32,240 bases of DNA from Nanobdellota archaeon (GTDB lineage Archaea; Nanobdellota; Nanobdellia; Pacearchaeales; GW2011-AR1). The notes below the pieces were generated by a model. The model was not told where the DNA came from and searched no databases. It saw only the letters and a program-made list of their open reading frames with translations. The position numbers and the translations under genes are program-made. Where the stretch lies: assembly GCA_018816335.1 (NCBI GenBank), contig JAHIVP010000022.1:1-32240 (forward strand), given 5' to 3'. Shown here piece by piece: positions 1 through 7,387 of this stretch. Position 1 is the stretch's first letter, and every line of letters begins with the position of its first letter.

Positions 1-165
1 CTCATAAACAAAAAATACCAACACACCTTTTTCGGAGCAGGCCTAGTTTTCATAGCAGCATCAGTGTCAAGTTTCAAAATTATATTCCTAGTTCTAGCAA
101 TAATATTCATTGTAATTAGTTTAGCAAAACCTATAGAAAACAAAAAAGTTAAAAAGAGGAAATAG
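1..165 (+). CDS. C-terminal fragment of a small membrane protein (5' end outside window)
   Basis: Frame 1 is open from base 1 to TAG at 163-165: LINKKYQHTFFGAGLVFIAASVSSFKIIFLVLAIIFIVISLAKPIENKKVKKRK. Confidence 0.55.
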   Translation, partial: LINKKYQHTFFGAGLVFIAASVSSFKIIFLVLAIIFIVISLAKPIENKKVKKRK

Positions 166-176
166 TTATTAATAAC

Positions 177-581
177 ATGAAAGCCATATACTGGATATTA
201 AACATATTTTACATAATATTGCTTATTATCCTATTTACCCCTTTTATATATGGGGCAAGTTATGAAGGGGGAAATTTCTTTATTCTTTTAGGAAGTATAA
301 TAATCTTAGCAAACGTAATCATAAATTTTTATATATTAAAGAAAAATATCTCTCATACAAAAATCTCAAAAATAATCACTTGGGGATTTTTCATAATTCT
401 AATGCTCATTATAGTAATCAACTTAATAATAAGTAAACCTATTCTCAATCAAGAGTTTCCTGGAGAGGCATATGGATTTTTTTGGGGATTTGTTATAATC
501 GGAAGTGTATTAATAACAATGGGTTTATCTCTAATTCATTTAATATCAAATATTATATTAATCAAATCAAGAAAAAAATGA
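177..581 (+). CDS. Multi-pass small membrane protein
   Basis: 134-aa ORF with four hydrophobic segments; its stop overlaps the next ATG (ATGA). Confidence 0.75.
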   Translation: MKAIYWILNIFYIILLIILFTPFIYGASYEGGNFFILLGSIIILANVIINFYILKKNISHTKISKIITWGFFIILMLIIVINLIISKPILNQEFPGEAYGFFWGFVIIGSVLITMGLSLIHLISNIILIKSRKK

Positions 582-805
582 AAAACTGGATACAAAAAGC
601 AATACATAGACCAGGAAAACTTCATACTGATTTAGGAATACCTAAAGATGATAAAATTCCAATCACTCTTTTAAATAAAATAATAAAAGCAAAAGAAGGA
701 GATATAATTACAAACCCAACTACAAAAGGAAAAAAGAAAATTAAAGTAACAAGAAAATTAGAACAAAGAGCAATACTTGCTAAGAATTTGAAAAAATTAC
801 ATTAA
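578..805 (+). CDS. Small basic protein (MKNWIQKAIHRPGKLHTDLGIPKDDKIP...RAILAKNLKKLH)
   Basis: In-frame ATG at 578 inside ORF 482..805 gives an ATGA overlap with the upstream gene; Lys-rich 75 aa. Confidence 0.7.
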   Translation: MKNWIQKAIHRPGKLHTDLGIPKDDKIPITLLNKIIKAKEGDIITNPTTKGKKKIKVTRKLEQRAILAKNLKKLH

Positions 806-835
806 ATTTAAATATAGATATTTACTACTATAAAC

Positions 836-1027
836 ATGGCAAAAAAAGAAGATAAACACAATGACAAACCAGAAGCTTATTTTATTCCAGGAGGAATAAT
901 CGCTGGAATTGGAATTGGACTATTAATAAATCAAGTTGCAGCATTCACTTTGATAGGTTTAGGTGCAGGATTTTTATTAATGGCAGTAATTGGGCTATCA
1001 AGAAAGCAATCAAAAAATAAAAAATGA
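836..1027 (+). CDS. Small two-TM membrane protein
   Basis: 63-aa ORF with two hydrophobic helices; 4-nt overlap with the next gene. Confidence 0.65.
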   Translation: MAKKEDKHNDKPEAYFIPGGIIAGIGIGLLINQVAAFTLIGLGAGFLLMAVIGLSRKQSKNKK

Positions 1028-1485
1028 CATGCGAATTTTGTGAAAACATAATAGGAAACTTCAGCTCAGGTGGACAATTTGAAAGTTTTGTTTTAGGTGG
1101 AGCAATCGGAGCACTTATTGCACTTGGTTTAGTAGTAATATTATTATTAGGTATAGGCCTCTACATTTATCATTCAATAGCATGGTCTACAATTGCTAAA
1201 AAACTCAAATACAAACAACCATGGTTAGCATGGATACCTTTTGCTAATGTTGCAATGATTCTACAAATGGGAGGTTTTGGTTGGGGTTGGATATTTCTTC
1301 TATTAATCCCAATCTTAGGATGGATAGCTGTTTTTGTATTATTTATCATCTCTATGTGGAGAATATTTGATAAATTAAAACATCCAGGTTGGTTTAGTTT
1401 ATCTGTAATAATTCCAGAAGTCGGAGGAATTTTATATCTAATTGCAATAGGTATTGTGGCTTGGTCGAGTAAGAAGAAGAAATAA
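1024..1485 (+). CDS. DUF5684-like membrane protein
   Basis: Pattern WSTIAKKLKYKQPWLAWIPFANVAMILQMGGFGWGW...FDKLKHPGWFSL, typical of this small membrane family. Confidence 0.7.
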   Translation: MTCEFCENIIGNFSSGGQFESFVLGGAIGALIALGLVVILLLGIGLYIYHSIAWSTIAKKLKYKQPWLAWIPFANVAMILQMGGFGWGWIFLLLIPILGWIAVFVLFIISMWRIFDKLKHPGWFSLSVIIPEVGGILYLIAIGIVAWSSKKKK

Positions 1486-1567
1486 AAATCTTTTAGTAAT
1501 TTTATATCTCACTAAAAATAAAAATAAAACCACCCCCCCACCATTATCAATAAAAAATAAAAATAAG

Positions 1568-1900
1568 TCAATTCACTTCAAACACTACTTGTCCATGATT
1601 ATCTAGTTGTCTCTTTGTCTCTACTACTGCTCGGGGATATCTTTGCCACATATCATCCATAATCCTTGAAATCTCTTGTTCACACAATCCATCATCACCA
1701 TCAGAATCTTCATCATATCTGCGCGTAGGCGCAGTCTTAGATTCTGTGGCCCCAAAAATCCCTGATTTTTGAGGGTCTAAGCTATCTACAGAAATACTTA
1801 TTTTAAGCTGTTTCTTCTTTTTTCGTCCAAACCTTAAAAACTTTTGTTTTTTAAGGTCCCAAAGACCTTTGGTCTTTGAGGATCTATTTAATAATTTCAT
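1568..1900 (-). CDS. Hypothetical protein
   Basis: ORF 1568..1969; internal Met (MKLLNRSSKTK) is the more plausible start. Confidence 0.5.
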   Translation of the reverse strand: MKLLNRSSKTKGLWDLKKQKFLRFGRKKKKQLKISISVDSLDPQKSGIFGATESKTAPTRRYDEDSDGDDGLCEQEISRIMDDMWQRYPRAVVETKRQLDNHGQVVFEVN

Positions 1901-2039
1901 TTTTTCACCTCTAATAAAAATAATCAAAAATCCTTTAAATACAAAATTATAAAACAAAATACATATCATATAACAATTTTATTTATAAACAAACCAACTT
2001 AAAAATAGTGATATGAAATTATAGAGTGGTGATAGCTAT

Positions 2040-2372
2040 TTACAAAATTCTCTTTCCATTTTCAGCTTTTCTCTCAACATCTAATAAAATCACATCATCT
2101 CCCTGAACAACTCCCATAACCAAACATTCAGACATAAAATCAGCAATTTGTTTAGCAGGAAAATTTACAACAGCAATTATTTGTTTCCCAATTAATTCAT
2201 CAACATCATACAATTTAGTAATTTGAGCAGAACTTTTTTTAATCCCTAACTCACCAAAATCAATCTCTAATTTATAAGCAGGTTTACTTGCTTTCTCAAA
2301 TTTCTCAGCTTTCAAAACAGTTCCAACTCTCATATCTACTTTCTCAAAGTCTTCCCACGATATTTCTTCCAT
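2040..2372 (-). CDS. tRNA-binding-domain protein (CsaA / MetG C-terminal OB-fold type)
   Basis: VDMRVGTVLKAEKFEKASKPAYKLEIDFG...SSAQI...GKQIIAVVNFPAKQIADFMSECLVMGV matches the CsaA/EMAP OB-fold pattern. Confidence 0.9.
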   Translation of the reverse strand: MEEISWEDFEKVDMRVGTVLKAEKFEKASKPAYKLEIDFGELGIKKSSAQITKLYDVDELIGKQIIAVVNFPAKQIADFMSECLVMGVVQGDDVILLDVERKAENGKRIL

Positions 2373-2395
2373 ATTAAAATATAATTTCTATATAT

Positions 2396-2626
2396 TTAAC
2401 CCTTCCTCCTAATAACATCCCCAAACTCATCAACATCAGAATCCTCAACATACTCCTCAATATCACCAACAACATCTTCAATCTTTATTTCATCATCCTT
2501 ACATTTACTCTCTTGAAAACATTCATTAAAGAAAAACAAACACTCTCCCATTTTTATAAGAGGCATAGCACCATAAGCTTTACACACAACCCTACCACAA
2601 TTAATAATACAATTTGGACAAGTCAT
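2396..2626 (-). CDS. Small Cys-rich acidic protein
   Basis: 76-aa ORF with N-terminal CPNC and further Cys residues; ATGA overlap with the 45-aa ORF upstream. Confidence 0.6.
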   Translation of the reverse strand: MTCPNCIINCGRVVCKAYGAMPLIKMGECLFFFNECFQESKCKDDEIKIEDVVGDIEEYVEDSDVDEFGDVIRRKG

Positions 2627-2760
2627 CTATCTTCTCCTAAAATTTCCTTCAACTTTTTTATATTCTCTTCTCTATAAATATTAAAATCTTCCATCTGCAT
2701 TTTATTCAACTCTTGTATTCGTTTCCTTATCTCAGATTTTGAAACCTCTCTAAATTTCAT
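2623..2760 (-). CDS. 45-aa hypothetical protein, not in the ORF track (MKFREVSKSEIRKRIQELNKMQMEDFNIYREENIKKLKEILGEDR)
   Basis: ATG at 2760, TGA at 2625-2623 in ATGA overlap with the 2396..2626 gene; starts 2 nt after the preceding stop. Confidence 0.6.
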   Translation of the reverse strand: MKFREVSKSEIRKRIQELNKMQMEDFNIYREENIKKLKEILGEDR

Positions 2761-2762
2761 GA

Positions 2763-3404
2763 TCAATATCCATCTAATTTATCTTGAACAGCTGAAGTAT
2801 AATCTTTCTTCACATTATTTTTCCCTAGATACCCAATATAATCAAAACCTGTTTGATTCATCACATCAACAAACTCATATGCAAAATCATCAATAACACC
2901 TAATTTTCTCTTAGATTTCCCATTTTTCACAAAACTAACATTATCATAATCATTCCCTAAAATATTCTTAATATCAAAATTATCAACAAGCAACCTAGCC
3001 TTATCTTTCATATAATACTTCAAAAGAAAAATCAACAAAGTTTTATCATCTTTCAAAATTATCTGTGAAAAATCCTTATAAAAAATATTCCCAAAATTCT
3101 TCAAATAAATCTTTTCAAGATACTCAACAATATTCAAATCAACTTTCTCAAACCTTAAAAAACTAGGAGGCAACAAAAAATAACTATAAAAATCCTTATT
3201 CTGCTCCTTAATTTTACACACCCCATTAGATTCAAACAACTTTTTCAAAATCCTATATTTCTTACTATAACTAAAATCTTTCTTCAAAACCAAATCATCT
3301 TTATTAAGCAACAAAAAATAAACACAACCCTCATCAAAACCTAGAATCTCAATTAATACTTGTTTTGCAGCCTTCTGAATTACCTCTTCTTTAGCTTTTT
3401 TCAT
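2763..3404 (-). CDS. Hypothetical protein (213 aa)
   Basis: Long ORF, first of a tight minus-strand gene run (3404 to 2040). Confidence 0.7.
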   Translation of the reverse strand: MKKAKEEVIQKAAKQVLIEILGFDEGCVYFLLLNKDDLVLKKDFSYSKKYRILKKLFESNGVCKIKEQNKDFYSYFLLPPSFLRFEKVDLNIVEYLEKIYLKNFGNIFYKDFSQIILKDDKTLLIFLLKYYMKDKARLLVDNFDIKNILGNDYDNVSFVKNGKSKRKLGVIDDFAYEFVDVMNQTGFDYIGYLGKNNVKKDYTSAVQDKLDGY

Positions 3405-3452
3405 GTATATATTAAATCAAAATACTATATTATCTCTTTTTATGAGTTTTTG

Positions 3453-3542
3453 CTGAAACATTCAGTAAAACCACTGAAACAAAATATATAACTCAAAAGT
3501 TCTTATAAATACTGAACTTACTGAAACAGAAACATATAAATA
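3453..3542 (+). promoter_or_regulatory. Promoter/operator region upstream of the winged-helix gene with repeated ACTGAAAC-like boxes
   Basis: CTGAAACATTCAG (3453-3465, inverted repeat CTGAA-ACA-TTCAG), ACTGAAAC (3473-3480), ACTGAAC (3511-3517), ACTGAAAC (3520-3527), then TATA-like ATATAAAT ~30 nt before the ATG at 3572. Confidence 0.6.
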
Positions 3543-3571
3543 TCTCACATTATCCTCTCAAACAACTGAAA

Positions 3572-5134
3572 ATGCACAAAACACAACAAGAAATCATTTC
3601 AGTTCTAGAAAACTCTGAAACAGACCTATCTACTTCACAACTTTTATCTAATATTGATTCTGAATATAAAACACTGAAACAAGAAGTTAAAGACACATCC
3701 AAAGAAAAATCAAAAGAAATCAAACTCTCTCTAGCAAAAAAACACAGAAAAATCCTTCATCATATAAACAAACTAGTAAATCAAAGATTATTAAGACAAA
3801 TAAAACACGGAGACAAAGGTGAAAAATTCTTTGCTCTTATAATCGGAGATGAACAAGAATTTGAATTACCAAACATCATAAAAAAGAAATCAGCAAAAGA
3901 ACACGCCTTAAGTCTTCCAATAGAAGGATATGAACAAAAAAACATGGTCATGAGATATGAACCAGGAACATTTATTGACAGACTAAACTCACTAGTAATA
4001 TTCTCTAAAAAATTCAAAAACTTCAAAGAAATAATCAAAACACTAGACAAATCATTCAACATTGTAAACGATGCAATATGTATAGAAGATTTTGAAAAAT
4101 TCTTAGATGAAATCAATGAAGAACAAATAACAACAATAAACAAAAAAGCAGAAGATTACGGAAAAATAATAAATTTCTCAATCAACATTGGAAACATAAA
4201 TGACAAAACTAAATTCCTACAACTATTTAAAAAAATATCTCAACTAAACAACATCCAAACAATATTCTCTTTAGATTCTATAGAATTACAAGAAAAATTC
4301 ACATTACTAGAAAAAATCCTAACAATATTATCAAACAACAAAAAAGTTCTAAACCTAAAAAATAAAACACTAAACAAACTCCCATATTTCTTAGGAAGAT
4401 CAGGACCTTACACATTCAATGAAAAAGAAATAAATCAAGAAGTATCTATCTTAGCATGCTCTCAATCATCAATAATACTAGACGTAAACAAATTCTTTTT
4501 AATAAATGGATTAAACACAGAAAAATTCGTAGACCTAATGTTTAACATCTCATTATCTTTATTATCTGCAAATTCAATTCAAAGAAGAAAATCAAATGAA
4601 TACTTCAAAGAAGTCCTTAATCTAAACCCAGAAGAATATGATTTTATGAGAAAATCTTCTAACTACATAAGATTCTGGAACTATGGTTTAAACCAACCAG
4701 GAATAAATCAAGAATTAGTTCTAAACATGATAAACGAAGCAAAAAAGAAAATGAAACAATTTTCTCATGATGAAGAAGTAATCTACAAAAGCTGCGGAAT
4801 GACAACAAGATTCAGCATAGACTTTTCATGTGCTTTTGAAAGTTCTATAGACAATCTAAGTCCAGCAAAATACCAACCACTAGAAATCAAAACTACTGAA
4901 GATTTATATAAAAAAGAAATCAAAAAAAAGCTCAAAGATAGAGAAGAAATATCAGAATTATTCTCAGGAGGAAACGATGTATCATTTTATCCAACAGGAA
5001 GATTAGACACAAACGAAATACTAAGAGAAATATTAGTTATTCTCAATTCATACAAAATACCTTTTTTTAGTTTTGATTTTGGAAAAATTAAAGGAGACTT
5101 AAAACTAACAAGTTTTTTTGAAAATGTTAATTAA
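3572..5134 (+). CDS. Large protein with winged-helix-like N-terminus, C-terminus unknown
   Basis: 520-aa ORF; N-terminal KTQQEIISVLENSETDLSTSQLLSNI...ILHHINKLVNQRLLRQIKHGDKGEKFFAL looks like a wHTH with wing. Confidence 0.75.
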   Translation: MHKTQQEIISVLENSETDLSTSQLLSNIDSEYKTLKQEVKDTSKEKSKEIKLSLAKKHRKILHHINKLVNQRLLRQIKHGDKGEKFFALIIGDEQEFELPNIIKKKSAKEHALSLPIEGYEQKNMVMRYEPGTFIDRLNSLVIFSKKFKNFKEIIKTLDKSFNIVNDAICIEDFEKFLDEINEEQITTINKKAEDYGKIINFSINIGNINDKTKFLQLFKKISQLNNIQTIFSLDSIELQEKFTLLEKILTILSNNKKVLNLKNKTLNKLPYFLGRSGPYTFNEKEINQEVSILACSQSSIILDVNKFFLINGLNTEKFVDLMFNISLSLLSANSIQRRKSNEYFKEVLNLNPEEYDFMRKSSNYIRFWNYGLNQPGINQELVLNMINEAKKKMKQFSHDEEVIYKSCGMTTRFSIDFSCAFESSIDNLSPAKYQPLEIKTTEDLYKKEIKKKLKDREEISELFSGGNDVSFYPTGRLDTNEILREILVILNSYKIPFFSFDFGKIKGDLKLTSFFENVN

Positions 5135-5771
5135 AGGAAAAGATGCAGAAGAAGTTTGGAAAAAAGCTCTAAATGAAATAATGGAAAAAGGAGAAGAACA
5201 TATAGATAATAGAAACAGACAAATAAAAGAAATAATGAACATGCAATTAGAAATACAAGCTCCAAATGAAATTGAAAAACCAATAGAAATCCTCAACAGC
5301 TTTGAAAAATGGAAATATCCACCATTTGAAGAAATCAAAAACTTTATCTTAAGTAAAAAAAACATCTCAGGATATTATTATAATTACGGAGCAAGAGCAT
5401 TTAATTTCAATGGAAAAAACCAAGTAGATGACTACATTATTCCTATGCTTAAAAAAAATGATACAAGTAAAAGAGCAGTAATTATTTTTTATAATCCTAC
5501 AGAAGATTCACATTTTACAAGAAAAGACACTCCTGGATTAATACAAATGGATTTTAAAATAAGAAAAGGAAAACTCAATGTAACATCAATCATTAGAAGC
5601 AACAATATGTTTTTCGGATGGCCAGCAAATATTTTCCAAACCTATTGTCTTTTAGATTACATTGCAAAAGAAATAGGAACAGAAATAGGAACAATAACAA
5701 CCTTCTCAACCTCAGCACATGTTATAAACGAACAATATGATGCTATAAACAAAGTATTAAATTTAAAGTAA
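5124..5771 (+). CDS. Thymidylate synthase-fold protein, probably non-canonical (catalytic Cys position is Gly)
   Basis: RAVIIFYNP...[67 protein letters not shown] aligns with the ThyA core; ATG at 5124 preferred over TTG at 5118. Confidence 0.8.
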   Translation: [215 protein letters not shown]

Positions 5772-5801
5772 ATTATAAAAGCAGACAATTTCTATATATT
5801 C

Positions 5802-5951
5802 ATGAACTCAAAAAAAATCCTCATATTAGGAACAATAGCACTAATCTTCGTAGTCTTATCTTTCACAACAAGCTGGTGGTTCCTAGTCCCAGCAGTAATA
5901 ATTTATCTAATAAACCAACACGAGATTCTCAAAGGAAGGAGGAAAAAATAA
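5802..5951 (+). CDS. 49-aa single/double-TM peptide, not in the ORF track (MNSKKILILGTIALIFVVLSFTTSWWFLVPAVIIYLINQHEILKGRRKK)
   Basis: ATG 5802, TAA 5949-5951, one nt before the next ATG at 5953; hydrophobic core with basic tail. Confidence 0.6.
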   Translation: MNSKKILILGTIALIFVVLSFTTSWWFLVPAVIIYLINQHEILKGRRKK

Positions 5952-5952
5952 A

Positions 5953-7107
5953 ATGGGAATACTAGACTTCTTTAGAAGAAAACAAGAAATAATAGAAAAA
6001 GAAAAAATAAAACTCATAGATATAGAAAACTGGACAAACTCAAAAAAATCCTCATTAAAAAAAGACGAGAAACAATTTATAACAACAATAAAACAAAGAT
6101 TAACTCAACTTGATAATGAATTAGAAGAAGCTATAGAAAAAATAAATAAAATTGACTTCACTCCAATAAAAGCAGAAGACAAAATAAAATTCATAGTAAA
6201 AGAAAATCTAGACAAATATGTTGATTACCTAATAAAGTTCAATAAAAACCTACAAAAAATAAATGAAACAAATCCCTCAAACTTTTTAGAAAAACTTAAT
6301 GAAACACTTGAAGACTTCCAAAAAAAATCCTCTCTCAACTTTGAAAAAGCAACATTTCTAATAGGAAAAGAATTAGGACAAGTAAAAAATTCAATAAGCT
6401 CTTTTTTCAATGATTTAAAAAAACACACTCAACAAAATAAAGAATTATTAGATAGCTGTAAAACAATATCTTCAATAAACAAATTAATAGAAGAACTCTC
6501 TAAAAACAAAATGCTAGAAAACCAATTAATTGAAAAAACAACAAACATAGACTCAGAATCTAATAATCTAAAAAACGAAATAAAAACCAAACAAGAAAAT
6601 ATTGAGAAACTAAAAAATTCAGAAGAATATAAAGAAAACCTAAGAAGAAAAATCCTTATTGAACAAACTAATAAACAAATAGAACTAGATTTAAACACAC
6701 TAAAGCAAGAAATTGATTTCAAAGAACTAGCAAATATCTACCACATAAGTGAACAAAAAATGGAGATAGTTAAATCTCATAAAGAAAATTTTCTTGAAGC
6801 ATTTCAAAAAGACAACGGACAAAATATATCAACAATATTAGAAGATTCAAATCAAATAAATGAATCAATTAAACAAAAAATAAAAATAATCCTAGAAAAA
6901 CAACTAAAAATTCAAGAAACAAAAATTAATAAAGATGAATCTTTAGAAATACAAACTCAAATTCAAAACATAAAATCTCAAATTCAAAATTTAAAAAATG
7001 ACAAATCAAAAGAACTAAAAAAACAAGATAAACTATCTCAAACAAAATCTAGAATAAATTCAGATTTAATTTTAGAATTAGATAAACTTAATGTTGAAAT
7101 TTATTAG
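5953..7107 (+). CDS. Coiled-coil protein
   Basis: 384 aa, strongly Lys/Glu/Gln/Ile heptad-like composition throughout. Confidence 0.75.
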   Translation: MGILDFFRRKQEIIEKEKIKLIDIENWTNSKKSSLKKDEKQFITTIKQRLTQLDNELEEAIEKINKIDFTPIKAEDKIKFIVKENLDKYVDYLIKFNKNLQKINETNPSNFLEKLNETLEDFQKKSSLNFEKATFLIGKELGQVKNSISSFFNDLKKHTQQNKELLDSCKTISSINKLIEELSKNKMLENQLIEKTTNIDSESNNLKNEIKTKQENIEKLKNSEEYKENLRRKILIEQTNKQIELDLNTLKQEIDFKELANIYHISEQKMEIVKSHKENFLEAFQKDNGQNISTILEDSNQINESIKQKIKIILEKQLKIQETKINKDESLEIQTQIQNIKSQIQNLKNDKSKELKKQDKLSQTKSRINSDLILELDKLNVEIY

Positions 7108-7334
7108 TCAGTAACTCTCTCGCTTATATGTTTTATCATTCTATCAACAGTTACAAACAAATCACTTCCACATCTACACATATCCATATAGTGTCCTCCA
7201 TGTCCATCATTAACTTCTTCTTGTGGTTTTTTCATATAAACAGTATTACATCCTAAACAAACATAATTATTTCCTCTAGCTTTTAATTCTCTTAGGTGAT
7301 TTAATTGTTCTTCTCTTGTTATTCCTTTACTCAT
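7104..7334 (-). CDS. Small zinc-ribbon-like protein
   Basis: CLGC...CRCG Cys pairs; tail-to-tail 4-nt overlap with 5953..7107. Confidence 0.65.
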   Translation of the reverse strand: MSKGITREEQLNHLRELKARGNNYVCLGCNTVYMKKPQEEVNDGHGGHYMDMCRCGSDLFVTVDRMIKHISERVTD

Positions 7335-7387
7335 ATCTATCTAAAAATATCTAACATTATAAACATTATTATCATTTAATATATATC

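Noticed and set aside
3781-4143. Antisense ORF 120 aa (-), and similar shadows 5105..5365, 6225..6428, 6429..6722, 11103..11633, 20055..20303, 29019..29219
   Set aside because: They lie opposite well-supported coding regions and have Ser/Phe/Leu-rich compositions typical of antisense frames of Lys/Glu/Asn-rich genes.
7104-7107. Tail-to-tail gene overlaps as a special feature
   Set aside because: Short convergent overlaps here and at 11770-11781 are common in compact genomes.
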